A stretch of DNA of 64,000 nucleotides from Cuniculiplasma divulgatum (GCA_031200235.1 CP133595.1:620001-684000), one strand, 5' to 3'; numbered from the stretch's first letter, positions 17,226 to 27,098 are shown. Numbers and translations: made by a program. The notes: generated by a model not told the origin, from the sequence alone.

Positions 17226-18728
17226 ATGAAGATTCTGGCCAGTGTTCATAACAAGGATAGGCTCGATTCATTCCTTCACGGGATCTCGAAGTATGTAGAT
17301 GAAATCTATGCTTCAGGGGGCACATACAGGTTCCTGACTGATTCAGGATTTACGTGCAGGAACATATCAACCCTTACGGGCTTTGAGGAACTGCTGCATG
17401 GAAGGGTGAAGACGCTTCATCCAGCCATTTTTGCCGGCATTCTCTCCAAGCGCGATCCCGAGAGCAGCAGGCAGTTGCAGGAGCGTGGATTTCCCGAATT
17501 TGACATGGTCATCGTAAATCTTTACCCCTTTGATGAGGCAGCTAAGACCCATAAGCTTGAGGATATGATAGAGAATATTGACATAGGAGGTTTATCTCTC
17601 CTTCGTGCTGCGGCAAAGAACTACGAACATGTCACTGTCCTTTCTGATCCCTCTCAGTACGATTCCGTTGCCACAGAGCTTCAGCAGAACGGCAAGATTT
17701 CAGGCGAGACCAGGAAGAGGCTGGCCCTTAAGGCGTTTTCCAGATCAGCCGACTATGACATTTCCATTTACGGATCAATGAACGGTGAACTTTTCGGCAC
17801 AGCTCCGCCTTCAATGTACCTGAAGGGTACCAGAGGACGTGAACTTCGCTATGGCGAAAACCCTGACCAGAAGGGGTATGTGTATTCCGACGGAACGCAG
17901 TATGGGATTGCCAATGCCACTCAGCTTCAGGGAAAGGAGCTTTCATACAACAATATCCTGGATGCGGATTCAGCCTTTGAGACTGCACTTGAGTTCACAG
18001 ATCCTGTGGCCGTTGTACTGAAGCATAACACCCCGTGTGGCGTTTCATCTGCCGCAGACATAAATACTGCCCTCAAGAGAGCCATTGCAGCTGATCAGGA
18101 ATCTGCATACGGATCGGTCATTGCCATTAACAGGAAGTTCGACTCCGGATCCCTTGAAGCAATCTCGAAGCTTTTCGTGGAGGTCATCATCGCTCCGGAA
18201 TATGATCCTGATGCACTGGAAGGCCTGAAAAAGAAGAAGAATCTCCGTGTGCTCAGGGTGCCGCTGGTACCTGACCAGAATCCCCGGGTCAGATCCATAT
18301 CAAACGGGTTCCTTGTGCAGAGCAGGCTGTCAACCCAATATGAGAAGCTTGATCAGAAGACCTCAACCGCAGCAAGCAGGGAACAGCTCAGAGACCTGGA
18401 ATTTGCGTGGAAGGTTGTTGCACACAGTCGGAGCAATGCCATAGTCCTTGCAAAGGACATGACCACCACCGGTATAGGCGCCGGACAGACCTCAAGGATA
18501 GAGGCCCTGAAGGTTGCTGTTGAGAGGGCTGGTGAAAAGTCCAGAGGATCAGTGCTTGCCTCTGACGCATTCTTCCCGTTCTATGATAATGTTGAACTGG
18601 CAGGAAAGTCAGGAATTGCGGCAATCATCCAGCCAGGCGGTTCCATAAGAGATGATGAGGTGGTTGCCAGGGCTGAGGAACTTGATATTCCTATGTATTT
18701 CACCGGTAAGAGAGTGTTCCTTCACTGA
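17226..18728 (+). CDS. purH: Bifunctional AICAR formyltransferase/IMP cyclohydrolase
   Basis: The 500-residue protein covers both domains. The IMP cyclohydrolase part (about 1-190) has YASGGTYRFL, GRVKTLHPAI and VNLYPF. The transformylase part has LRYGENPDQKG and the catalytic LKHNTPCG, ending with IIQPGGSIRDDEV. It catalyses the last two steps to IMP using 10-formyl-tetrahydrofolate. Many archaea use PurP and PurO instead, so this bacterial-type enzyme is notable and implies a folate-like one-carbon carrier. The cyclodeaminase and formiminotransferase genes near 27-28 kb could supply that carrier. Upstream repeats suggest regulated transcription. Confidence 0.94.
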   Translation: MKILASVHNKDRLDSFLHGISKYVDEIYASGGTYRFLTDSGFTCRNISTLTGFEELLHGRVKTLHPAIFAGILSKRDPESSRQLQERGFPEFDMVIVNLYPFDEAAKTHKLEDMIENIDIGGLSLLRAAAKNYEHVTVLSDPSQYDSVATELQQNGKISGETRKRLALKAFSRSADYDISIYGSMNGELFGTAPPSMYLKGTRGRELRYGENPDQKGYVYSDGTQYGIANATQLQGKELSYNNILDADSAFETALEFTDPVAVVLKHNTPCGVSSAADINTALKRAIAADQESAYGSVIAINRKFDSGSLEAISKLFVEVIIAPEYDPDALEGLKKKKNLRVLRVPLVPDQNPRVRSISNGFLVQSRLSTQYEKLDQKTSTAASREQLRDLEFAWKVVAHSRSNAIVLAKDMTTTGIGAGQTSRIEALKVAVERAGEKSRGSVLASDAFFPFYDNVELAGKSGIAAIIQPGGSIRDDEVVARAEELDIPMYFTGKRVFLH

Positions 18729-19580
18729 TCAGAAAACCCTGAATGCAAGAAATGCAACCAGGAAACCGGCAATTGCGCCGCTGTTGATAAATGGCAGGCC
18801 CGGTGCGGGCCTTGAGACCTTTGTGAAGAGAAGCACCATGATGCCTGCAATTGCACCTGCCAGGGGAAGCAGCAGGAACGGGATAAGATTCTTCTCGCCG
18901 TAAAGTGCAGAGGATGCCACCATTATGCAGGGAAAAACAATATCTCCAAAGCCCAGGATGAATGTGCCTGATCCGGTCCTTTCAGAAGGCGGTGCGGATG
19001 TTTTTGGAAATGACATGCCAGCCATGCTGGTCCCTTTCTCCGATGGGAAGACAAAGAGCATGGGCAGCCTGGAATCCATTGCTGTTCCAGCAAGGCTTAT
19101 CATGTGTTTCGTCCTGTATACTGCAATATAGTCATATATTGCAAAAACTGCAAGGAAAAGCACGGAGGACCACACGCCTATTATGGTGGCCCATATGGAA
19201 GCCACCCCGGCTGAAAGGAAAAATCCGGCAACGTCAACCACATACCATTCGTACTTGAAAATAAGCAGGATCACCATTATTGCAGGGGCGCCAAAGCTTA
19301 TGGCATAATATTCTGCATACGTCTGTGCGATATAGAGACCAAGAATGCTCCACACATAGAATGTGACGTATGCAATGACGGCAATGAACACCCATCTGAG
19401 GATGTTCCCGAACTTCCTCCTGCCTATGAATATGACAACACCCGTGAAAGCAAGGGCTGCTATGAGGTAATATGCAACATAGGTGAGGCCGCTGGTGGGG
19501 CTCTTTGCCTGGACGCCGGGCGATACTGCAATGAGGGAAATTGACATGAATGTGGCAAGAAGCGAGGAGGTAATGAGCAC
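18729..19580 (-). CDS. Presenilin/signal-peptide-peptidase-like intramembrane aspartyl protease
   Basis: The protein has 283 residues and about nine hydrophobic segments. The two catalytic aspartates of the GxGD class are visible: Asp150 in AIYDYIAVY and Asp213 in LGFGDIVFP. A PGLPF segment at 260-264 stands where presenilins have their PAL motif. A soluble loop with SEKGTSMAG sits between the two catalytic helices, as in archaeal homologues of presenilin. It would cut membrane-embedded segments, perhaps remnant signal peptides. The start at 19580 is a GTG just 17 bases after the topA stop, suggesting co-transcription. It meets purH tail to tail. Confidence 0.85.
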   Translation of the reverse strand: MLITSSLLATFMSISLIAVSPGVQAKSPTSGLTYVAYYLIAALAFTGVVIFIGRRKFGNILRWVFIAVIAYVTFYVWSILGLYIAQTYAEYYAISFGAPAIMVILLIFKYEWYVVDVAGFFLSAGVASIWATIIGVWSSVLFLAVFAIYDYIAVYRTKHMISLAGTAMDSRLPMLFVFPSEKGTSMAGMSFPKTSAPPSERTGSGTFILGFGDIVFPCIMVASSALYGEKNLIPFLLLPLAGAIAGIMVLLFTKVSRPAPGLPFINSGAIAGFLVAFLAFRVF

Positions 19581-19596
19581 CGCTATCCCGGAAATC

Positions 19597-21918
19597 TCAG
19601 GAATCCTGTTCTGCAGCCTTGCTCACCTTTCCCTTCTTCCTGTTATATTCACACGACATGTTGGGGCAGAATTTCCATGCCCTCTTTCCCCTGAAAGATA
19701 TGATCAGTGGTGCACCGCAGTGCGGGCATACCTCCCCGGTAGCCTTCAGGTTTCCCATCTGCGGCACAGGATATGTTTTCTTGCAATTGGGGTAATTTGA
19801 GCATCCCAGGAACCTCTTGCCGAACCTTGACTGGCGCAGGACAAGATCTCCGCCATCCTCCGGACATTTTCCGTAGGTGTTCTTTTCCTGGTTGAACTTG
19901 CAGTGCGGATCAATGCACCTGATCTCCGGGGATTGCCCCCTGCGGATTATGCGAATCTCTGGAAGGCCGCAGACAGGACATTTTTCCTCCAGGATTTCAG
20001 GAGTTCCCATGAGGGGCGCAGGGAAATCTATTCTGCAGCCTTCATGGCTGCACTTTATCCTTGAGTATTCACGATTCCTGACCAGGAGCACAGGCGTTCC
20101 ATGCTCCGGGCAGGTGCCCACCTCACGCCCCATGCGAAGCGCTTTCTGTATGGTATCCCTGATTATGGCATCCTTCTCCCGGAACTGTGCAAGCACATGG
20201 TGGAGCATTTCCCTGGAGACTGCCACAACCTGATCCTTGCCTATTTCGTTGTTTGCAATCCGGTCCATGTCCTTTTCCAGCTCTGCTGTCATGTCCGGTT
20301 CTGTTATGTCGGATTTAACCGTGAGGAGAGATTCAATTACACCCATGCCCAGGTACGTGGGCCTGACCGGGTTTCCTTCAATAAATCCTCTTGACTGGAG
20401 CTTGTCTATTATGTCATGTCTGGTGCTTTTTGTGCCCAGATTCAGCTCTTCCATCTTTTTTATGAGTGAGGCAAAATCATAACGTGCAGGAGGCTTTGTC
20501 TCCTCCTCATCAATGTTCCATTTTTTACCTTTGACGGTATCGCCAGGAGCAAGAGGAGGTACGAATGATTCCTGCACCTTCCTGTACGGGTACAGTTCCA
20601 GCCATCCGCTGTCCAGCACCTTAAGGCCCCTGGACGAGAACCTGTGGCCGTTCACGTCAAAGGCGGCATCGGTAATCTCCCTCTTCCCCTCCCTGTAAAG
20701 TGTTGCAAGGAACCTGCGAAGGACCAGTTCGTATATACGGGCGAAATCCCCTGAAAGCGCCCCCTTCTTTGCAGCCGAAACCGGGTATATGGGTGGATGG
20801 TCTGTGGCCTCGATGCGCCCCCTTGAAGGGCGGATGGATTCCTGGTCAAGCACTTTCTGGACATCTTCCCTGAATTCAGTGTCCAGGAGCTTCGTGAGGA
20901 CCGACTTGAAATGTATGGACTTCTGGTAGACCGTGTTATCGGTCCTTGGATAGCTGATGTATCCTCTGGTGTATAGCGATTCTGCAATCTTCATGGCCTT
21001 TCCGGGCTGCACCCCAATCCGTGAAGCTTCGCGGAGAAATTCCGTGGTGTTGAACGGAACGGGCCGGGGTATGCGCTCCTCCCTGGTGGAATATTCCAGC
21101 ACCGTTGCATCTTTCCCGTCAATTTCTGCAAATATCTTCTCTGCTTTTTCCTTCTCCCATATGGGACCATCGCTGTATGTTGCAGTGAAATCCTTTTTCC
21201 TGTTGAGCAGTATGTTGATAATCCAGTATGGTTTTTTCTGGAAATCCCTGATTTCCAGCTCTCTTCTCACCACAAGGACGAGAGTGGGCGTCTGCACCCT
21301 TCCGATGGAAATGAAATTCTTACCCATCCTGCCTGACGTTATGGAAAAGAACCGTGTCAGGACCGCCCCCCAGTAAAGATCTATTTCCTCCCTTGCAGCG
21401 GCTGACTGGGCAAGATTGTTGTCAAGATCGGTGAGATCAGAGAAAGCTTTCCTTATCTCTTCCGGTGTCAGTGCACTGAACCTTGCTCGCCTGATCTCAG
21501 GATCAAGTTTTATCCTGTCAAGGACGTTTGTGCGTATAATATCAAGAGCTTCTGACCCTATGAGTTCACCCTCCCTGTCGAAGTCAGTGGCAATGATTAT
21601 GCGCCAGGCCCTGTCGCTCAGTGATACCAGGGAATTGAAGGCATTCTTGTTGGTTACATTTCTCGTGATCTCAGCATCGATGAGTTTCTCCAGGCTCACT
21701 GATTTCCAGTCCTTCATGGTCGGAGGGAAGTCCAGTTCAACTATGTGCCCGCTCAAAGGGATAACAATGTTCGTGCCGCCATCATCCTGGTACTCTATGT
21801 AGTTGAGGCCTTTGCTCCTCTTCTGCTTTGATTCCCCGTTGGATAGAATGTAAGCGATCCTTCTTGCAGCATCAGCTTTCTCAGTTATGATTATGTTACG
21901 GTCGTTTCCACCAGTCAA
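19597..21918 (-). CDS. topA: DNA topoisomerase I, type IA
   Basis: This 773-residue enzyme has an N-terminal Toprim domain (IIITEKADAARR and the acidic DFDREGE), the active-site tyrosine in GYISYPRTDNTVY, and a C-terminal tail of cysteine-rich zinc fingers (CPEHGTP, CPVCGLP, CPEDGGD, CPHCGAP pairs). It relaxes negatively supercoiled DNA. There is no reverse-gyrase helicase domain, consistent with a moderate thermophile. The longest frame starts at a TTG (21918); a TATA-like ATATATTAACC lies some 30-40 bases upstream. The presenilin-like gene follows. Confidence 0.94.
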   Translation of the reverse strand: MTGGNDRNIIITEKADAARRIAYILSNGESKQKRSKGLNYIEYQDDGGTNIVIPLSGHIVELDFPPTMKDWKSVSLEKLIDAEITRNVTNKNAFNSLVSLSDRAWRIIIATDFDREGELIGSEALDIIRTNVLDRIKLDPEIRRARFSALTPEEIRKAFSDLTDLDNNLAQSAAAREEIDLYWGAVLTRFFSITSGRMGKNFISIGRVQTPTLVLVVRRELEIRDFQKKPYWIINILLNRKKDFTATYSDGPIWEKEKAEKIFAEIDGKDATVLEYSTREERIPRPVPFNTTEFLREASRIGVQPGKAMKIAESLYTRGYISYPRTDNTVYQKSIHFKSVLTKLLDTEFREDVQKVLDQESIRPSRGRIEATDHPPIYPVSAAKKGALSGDFARIYELVLRRFLATLYREGKREITDAAFDVNGHRFSSRGLKVLDSGWLELYPYRKVQESFVPPLAPGDTVKGKKWNIDEEETKPPARYDFASLIKKMEELNLGTKSTRHDIIDKLQSRGFIEGNPVRPTYLGMGVIESLLTVKSDITEPDMTAELEKDMDRIANNEIGKDQVVAVSREMLHHVLAQFREKDAIIRDTIQKALRMGREVGTCPEHGTPVLLVRNREYSRIKCSHEGCRIDFPAPLMGTPEILEEKCPVCGLPEIRIIRRGQSPEIRCIDPHCKFNQEKNTYGKCPEDGGDLVLRQSRFGKRFLGCSNYPNCKKTYPVPQMGNLKATGEVCPHCGAPLIISFRGKRAWKFCPNMSCEYNRKKGKVSKAAEQDS

Positions 21919-22165
21919 TGAAGTTCAGACCTCTCATTGTTTCCCCGGTTAATATATCTGGCACTTTTACCTGCAACATTGCGGTGTTGCCCGATACTCC
22001 GGAGCCGGTTGTCCTATGGCAATCAACTTACTAAAGCTTTACATGAGTTATGTGGAATCTCCCATGTTGCTGAAAACAGACGGTGCCTGTCGACCCGATT
22101 TCTTACTGCGTCCTGTACAGGCAGATTAATTTTTGCCATGGGTTAAAATTTTATGCCTCGCAACT

Positions 22166-22756
22166 ATGATTGAAACAGTGATAATCCCCTATGAAAAGTA
22201 CCTGGGTATTGCCATAGAGCACTGCCAGGACGTGTACAGGCCTGCAGAGGACACGTTTCTCATAATGGACAATATTATACCTGGAAACAGGGTCCTGGAG
22301 ATTGGATGCGGAACCGGCATAATTTCCATCTACTGTGCCAGGATGGGGAGAACAGTAACCTGCTGTGACATTTCACAGAAAGCTCTGGAGTGCACAGAAA
22401 AGAATGCCATAAGGAACAGGGTTTCGCTGACCATATTGAACAGCAGCCTGTTCAGCAACATTGACGGAAAATTTGACACCATTATATTCAATCCGCCCTA
22501 TCTTCCTGTTGAGGACAGGATTGAGGGAGCAGAGCAGTGGAACGGGGGTCCAGATGGTTTTTCTGTTATAGGGCCCTTCCTGGATAAGGCAGACATGTTC
22601 CTGGACAATGCCGGTTCCATTTACATCATCATATCCAGCCTGACTGACGTTGATGCACTGAAGGCAAAATATGAAAAATTTGTGTTCAAGGAAAAAGCCA
22701 GTGAGAGCTTTTTCTTCGAGACTCTCTTCCTTTACCAGCTCTTCAGGAAAATATGA
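22166..22756 (+). CDS. HemK-like N5-glutamine methyltransferase (probable release-factor methylase)
   Basis: The protein has 196 residues from the ATG at 22166; a longer frame from 22133 lacks family features. The class I fold shows the SAM-binding VLEIGCGTGIISIY and the catalytic FNPPYLP, the NPPY signature of enzymes that methylate planar nitrogen. The small size, with no N-terminal helical domain, matches the archaeal/eukaryotic Mtq2 branch that methylates the GGQ glutamine of release factor aRF1. That target is inferred from family. The gene is convergent with the MFS gene. Confidence 0.86.
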   Translation: MIETVIIPYEKYLGIAIEHCQDVYRPAEDTFLIMDNIIPGNRVLEIGCGTGIISIYCARMGRTVTCCDISQKALECTEKNAIRNRVSLTILNSSLFSNIDGKFDTIIFNPPYLPVEDRIEGAEQWNGGPDGFSVIGPFLDKADMFLDNAGSIYIIISSLTDVDALKAKYEKFVFKEKASESFFFETLFLYQLFRKI

Positions 22757-22793
22757 TCCTTCAGCAATTTTTGCATGCCCGGGATGGTGGAGT

Positions 22794-24059
22794 TTACCCG
22801 AACAGTGACATTTTCGCTTTTCCGGCAGGACGCGGGAGTGCAAACACAAGTATTCCGGATACCACAGTTACGGCCACCATGATGGTGAATGTGAATGGCA
22901 GGCGTGAATAGCTATCCACGATTATGAGGCCCACAAGTATTGGCCCAAGTGCCATTCCCCCCTGGTTTCCGAGGCCCCAGACCACTGAGTTGGCCATGGA
23001 CGAATCTCCCCTTGGAACATATTCAGATATCAGCGAGAAAAGCAGCGGGAACCCGCTGAAGGTGAAGAACCCAAATATAACAAGGAACACAAGGGATTCC
23101 AGGCCCGAGGAGTTTATGTAGGCAAGGGTGGAAGCAGCTGTGCCAAATGAGCTTATTGAAAGCAGGACGCGCTTGTCCATCCTGTCTGCGAAATACCCGA
23201 AAATGGGTTGGCCCACTATTGCCGCTATGAACATGAGGGTGATGGAGTATCCCAGAAGAGATGAAATGCCCAGATCCTTCACGTTGGACAGGTAGGAAGG
23301 GATCCATGAAGCAATGCCCTGGGATGCTGTGCTCCTTATGAAGGTCACGATTGAAAGCATTATTATTGAATAAGTCAGGATTCCCCTGTTTCCCTTAGCC
23401 TTCTTCCCCTTTTCGTGTATTTCATCTACAGGCTTGGGCCTGGATCGTACATCCCTGAGGAAAAATGCTATGAAAACTGCTGAAATAACAGCTATAATGG
23501 CAAAAACCACGAAGGAGAAGTCTAGGGTCAGGAGAGCTGCAAACCCATAAAGCAGAGAGGGATATACGGCTCTACCCACGCTGCCCATGGAGCCGTTTAC
23601 GCCCAAGGCCTTTCCCCTTGAACTTGGGGTGAACGTGCTTTGCAGTATTGCTCCACCCAGAGGGTGATAGAACGATGATCCCACTCCTGCCGACAGTGCA
23701 GAGAATCCAGCAACATATGGAAGTGCCGCCCCGAGCGACCCGGTTATGACCTCATAGAAGCCGAGAACTCCAGTGGCCATGAGGGAAAGTCCTATACCTA
23801 TGAGAAATCCTTTGCGATCCCATAATTCGGAAATCCTGCCCACCATGATGGAGAACAGGGAAGCTGCGGTATAGAAGATTCCAAGAAGGAACGTAACGAA
23901 CAGCGGCGAAAGGGAGTTGACCTTCACAAGGATATCCACCAGCAGTGGAAAGAAGAAAACTGTTCCGTCGTTGACAAAATGTCCCAGTGAGGTCATGGCC
24001 AGATTTCTTGCGCCGTGTTTAATTGAACCTGAGGAGGCATTTATAGATAAGTCAGTCAT
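22794..24059 (-). CDS. MFS transporter, fosmidomycin-resistance-like
   Basis: This 421-residue carrier has twelve hydrophobic segments. The loop between TM2 and TM3 carries GRISELWDRKG, and the second half has its counterpart GYFADRMDKR. A long charged central loop separates the two halves. The HFVNDGTVFFFPLL start and SSFYHPLGGA segment resemble the fosmidomycin-resistance subfamily. The substrate is unknown. It is divergent from a PadR regulator 42 bases away, and TATA-like boxes for the two genes overlap, so PadR very likely represses this exporter. Confidence 0.87.
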   Translation of the reverse strand: MTDLSINASSGSIKHGARNLAMTSLGHFVNDGTVFFFPLLVDILVKVNSLSPLFVTFLLGIFYTAASLFSIMVGRISELWDRKGFLIGIGLSLMATGVLGFYEVITGSLGAALPYVAGFSALSAGVGSSFYHPLGGAILQSTFTPSSRGKALGVNGSMGSVGRAVYPSLLYGFAALLTLDFSFVVFAIIAVISAVFIAFFLRDVRSRPKPVDEIHEKGKKAKGNRGILTYSIIMLSIVTFIRSTASQGIASWIPSYLSNVKDLGISSLLGYSITLMFIAAIVGQPIFGYFADRMDKRVLLSISSFGTAASTLAYINSSGLESLVFLVIFGFFTFSGFPLLFSLISEYVPRGDSSMANSVVWGLGNQGGMALGPILVGLIIVDSYSRLPFTFTIMVAVTVVSGILVFALPRPAGKAKMSLFG

Positions 24060-24101
24060 CTATAAGCAATGTATATATTCTATTTAAGCATTATTCATAA
24101 A

Positions 24102-24455
24102 ATGGTTGAAAGGGAAAAGATACTCCGCGGGGTCATGACACTTCTTGTTCTTGAAAAACTCTGTCATGAAGATATGCATGGATATGCCCTTCAGGTATAT
24201 GTTTCCGGGATGATTGACCGGAAGATCGCCCCGGGAACCATATATGTTCTGCTGGGATCACTTCTCAGAAGGAAATTTATCAGAATCTCAAGCCAGTTCA
24301 GGGCCAAGAACCGCGATGTGAAGGTCTACACCATTACTGATCTCGGGAGAGATTTCCTGAAAGACCACATCAGCCCGCTGATCATTGTCAGGGACGTCCT
24401 AGATTACCTGATTCCATCCATCACACAGATTGCTGAAGCCAGGGATCAGCAATAG
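24102..24455 (+). CDS. PadR-family transcriptional regulator
   Basis: The protein has 117 residues from the ATG at 24102. It is a winged-helix PadR regulator with the typical LVLEKLCHEDMHGYAL first helices, APGTIYVLLGSLLRRKFI recognition region and VYTITDLGRDFL wing. The earlier in-frame ATG at 24069 lies before or within the TATA box ATGTATATATT (24069-24079), so the start at 24102 is favoured and leaderless. PadR repressors often control a neighbouring exporter and respond to small hydrophobic molecules. Here that would be the divergent MFS carrier. Confidence 0.87.
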   Translation: MVEREKILRGVMTLLVLEKLCHEDMHGYALQVYVSGMIDRKIAPGTIYVLLGSLLRRKFIRISSQFRAKNRDVKVYTITDLGRDFLKDHISPLIIVRDVLDYLIPSITQIAEARDQQ

Positions 24456-24518
24456 TTCCTGCCATCCCTGTCATAAAATGAATCGCTTTTAACCACCTCA
24501 ACATTACATGCTGCAACA

Positions 24519-25604
24519 ATGGCCACAATTCAGGATCGCATCAAGGAAATAGAGGAAGAGCTTAAAAAGACGGAGTACAACAAAGCCACAGAGAAGCATA
24601 TAGGCCTTCTCAAGGCCAAGATGTCCCGCCTCGAGATAGAGCTCATGTCCCAGAAAAAAGGGGGAGGCGAGGGGTTCGCAATTCCAAAGTCAGGCGACTC
24701 CACGGTGGCGCTTGTGGGCTTCCCCAATGTGGGAAAATCCAGCATCCTGAATGATCTGACATCCCAGATGAGTGAAACTGGCAATTTTGCATTCACCACA
24801 TTGAAAGTGGTTCCAGGCACAATGAGCTATAACGGGGCGCAGATACAGATACTGGATCTCCCGGGCATAATTGAGAACGCCAGTGTGGGCTCTGGAAGGG
24901 GCAGGGAAATACTGAGCATGGTGAGGAATGCCGACCTTGTTGTGGTGGTTACAGACGTTCAGGTGAAGGGTGTTGACAGGATAGTCAATGAGCTTCACAG
25001 GGCAGGAATCGTCCTTAACAGGCGAGAAAGAAATATCTCCATAAAGAGATCAAACAGCGGCGGCATCCGGATACACAAACCGCGAAAGGTCCCCGTAGAC
25101 GACGTACAGATAAGGGAGATACTGAAGGAGTTCAAGATTACCAACGCTGAAGTATTCATCAGGGAGAACATCACTTCCGATGATCTCATCGATCACCTCA
25201 AGGGGCATACAGTGTACATTCCGGGTATTTTTGTCGTAAACAAGATAGATCTTCCTCACAAAGATGAAGACATCGATGATCTGAGGTCAATGGGCAGAGT
25301 CATAGAGGTTTCCGCAACAACCAAGGCAGGCATACCGCAGCTGAAGGATGAAATATACCGCGCACTTGCACTTGTGAGGGTTTATCTCAGGGAGAAATCA
25401 GGCTATGTGGACCTTGATCGTCCAATGGTATTGAGGAATGGTGCTGTGGTGAGGGATGTGGTGAGGAAGATCAGCCGTGAGATGCTTGAATCTTTCCGGT
25501 ATGCCATACTTACCGGACCTCAGAGAAAACAGGCAGAGTTGAGGGTTGGGCTGGATTACGATCTGCTGGACGGCGATATCATAACAATAATAAGCAGGAA
25601 CTAG
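24519..25604 (+). CDS. DRG-family GTP-binding protein
   Basis: This 361-residue GTPase shows an N-terminal coiled segment, G1 GFPNVGKSS (about 67-75), G3 DLPGIIENA, G4 NKID and a C-terminal TGS domain (the last 75 residues). A ribosome-associated translation role is known for the eukaryotic members. The acylphosphatase gene begins 8 bases after the stop, which suggests an operon. Confidence 0.94.
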   Translation: MATIQDRIKEIEEELKKTEYNKATEKHIGLLKAKMSRLEIELMSQKKGGGEGFAIPKSGDSTVALVGFPNVGKSSILNDLTSQMSETGNFAFTTLKVVPGTMSYNGAQIQILDLPGIIENASVGSGRGREILSMVRNADLVVVVTDVQVKGVDRIVNELHRAGIVLNRRERNISIKRSNSGGIRIHKPRKVPVDDVQIREILKEFKITNAEVFIRENITSDDLIDHLKGHTVYIPGIFVVNKIDLPHKDEDIDDLRSMGRVIEVSATTKAGIPQLKDEIYRALALVRVYLREKSGYVDLDRPMVLRNGAVVRDVVRKISREMLESFRYAILTGPQRKQAELRVGLDYDLLDGDIITIISRN

Positions 25605-25612
25605 GTGTGATC

Positions 25613-25885
25613 ATGAAGATAGCAAGAAGGGTCTTATTTTACGGGCAGGTTCAGGGAGTGAACTTCAGGAGAAATGTTGCCGGCCTTGCCGCTAAGAATG
25701 GCGTCACCGGGTGGATAAGGAATCTTGATGATGGGAGTGTGGAAGCCCACATGGAAGGCGATCAGGAAAAAGTTCAGATCACCATCCAGATGTGCTGCAC
25801 GGAGCTTTTCCCGGCACGCGTGGAGAAATACCTTTCCCATGAGGATGCCGTGGAGGACCTTCGGGATTTCAGCGTCATCAGGTGA
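25613..25885 (+). CDS. acyP: Acylphosphatase
   Basis: The protein has 90 residues from the ATG at 25613; a GTG two codons upstream is possible. The family motif is FYGQVQGVNFRRN, whose first arginine binds the phosphate, with the catalytic asparagine in GWIRNLDDGSVEAH. It hydrolyses acyl phosphates such as carbamoyl or 1,3-bisphosphoglycerate. The usual glycine of VQGVGFR is asparagine here. It overlaps the convergent threonine dehydratase by 8 bases. Confidence 0.9.
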   Translation: MKIARRVLFYGQVQGVNFRRNVAGLAAKNGVTGWIRNLDDGSVEAHMEGDQEKVQITIQMCCTELFPARVEKYLSHEDAVEDLRDFSVIR

Positions 25886-27098
25886 CTATCTCATACCTGT
25901 ATCCAAGCCCGGCAATCCTTTCAAGCAGTGCGGACAGGTGCTTCTCGTCCCTGACGTTTATGGCAAATGTCACTGCCTGATATCCCACCGGCGTATCCTT
26001 GGCCAGATTGTCCACCTCGGCATGGAATATGTTTCCTCCAGTTTCGGATATGGCCTGTGAAATCCTGTAGAGTGTACCCGGCCTGTCAGGGATCTTGAAC
26101 TCTATCCTCACAAGCTTTGATTCAATCTCCATGGACTTGAATATTATCTTGGAGAGGAGAAGGAAGTTCATGTTTCCCCCCGATAGTATTACCACGGTTT
26201 TCCCGTGGCTTACATCAACTTTCCTGTCCATTATTGCCGCCAGCGCTGCCGCCCCTGAGGGCTCAACAAGCGTCTTGTTTCTCTCCAGCAGCTTGTATAT
26301 GGCAAGGGCGATGCTCTCATCGCTTACCGTGACTATTTCATCAACATTTTTCCTGACCGCAGCCAGTGTGAGTTCCCCTGGAAACTTGACTGAAATCCCA
26401 TCTGCAATGCTGTCACCGCTGGTGTGATCCACAATCCTGCCCTGTTCCACGGAGGCTTTCATTGAATCAGAGAGTTCGCTTTCCACTCCCACGATCCTTA
26501 TGGAAGGGTTGATGGATTTTGCCGCTATTGAAATGCCGGATATGAGTCCGCCTCCACCGATTGGAACAACAATGGTGGACACGTCTGGCAGATCCTCCAG
26601 TATTTCCAGGCCTATGGTGCCCTGTCCCGCGATGATGTAGGGGTCGTTGAATGCCTCTATGAAGGCGCGGCCCTCAGATTTCCGTATTGTTTCTGCCGCA
26701 TCACGGGCTTCCGAATAGTCTCTACCTCTGAGCACAACATCGGCTCCGTATCCCTGCACAGCATTTATCTTGGCAGGAACTGTGTGCTCCGGCATCACTA
26801 TCTTCGCATTGATGCCGTTGACCATTGCTGCGTAGGCAACACCCTGTGCATGGTTTCCTGAACTTGCCGTGATTATTCCGTGCGACTTCTCTTCCGGGGT
26901 GAGCCGCGAGACGCGGTTAAGGGCTCCACGGGCCTTGAAAGACCCTGTTTTCTGGTGATTCTCCATCTTGAAATAGATATCTCCTCCCACAATCTGGCTG
27001 AATGTTGTGGAATGATGGAGTTCAGTGCGGTTCACCTTTCCCTTCAGGTACTGTGCAGCTTCCCTTATTTCCTGGATTTCTGGCAGTCCTCCTTTCAC
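25878..27098 (-). CDS. Threonine ammonia-lyase with C-terminal ACT domain
   Basis: This 406-residue fold type II PLP enzyme has its cofactor lysine at Lys55 (KTGSFKARGAL) and the phosphate-binding loop VPIGGGGLISGI. A single ACT-like domain occupies the last 80 residues and could bind an amino acid regulator. The length and single ACT domain fit the catabolic TdcB/serine-threonine dehydratase group better than the anabolic IlvA with two domains. It deaminates threonine to 2-oxobutyrate. Its start overlaps the cyclodeaminase stop by 4 bases, so translation is coupled. Confidence 0.91.
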   Translation of the reverse strand: MKGGLPEIQEIREAAQYLKGKVNRTELHHSTTFSQIVGGDIYFKMENHQKTGSFKARGALNRVSRLTPEEKSHGIITASSGNHAQGVAYAAMVNGINAKIVMPEHTVPAKINAVQGYGADVVLRGRDYSEARDAAETIRKSEGRAFIEAFNDPYIIAGQGTIGLEILEDLPDVSTIVVPIGGGGLISGISIAAKSINPSIRIVGVESELSDSMKASVEQGRIVDHTSGDSIADGISVKFPGELTLAAVRKNVDEIVTVSDESIALAIYKLLERNKTLVEPSGAAALAAIMDRKVDVSHGKTVVILSGGNMNFLLLSKIIFKSMEIESKLVRIEFKIPDRPGTLYRISQAISETGGNIFHAEVDNLAKDTPVGYQAVTFAINVRDEKHLSALLERIAGLGYRYEIVT

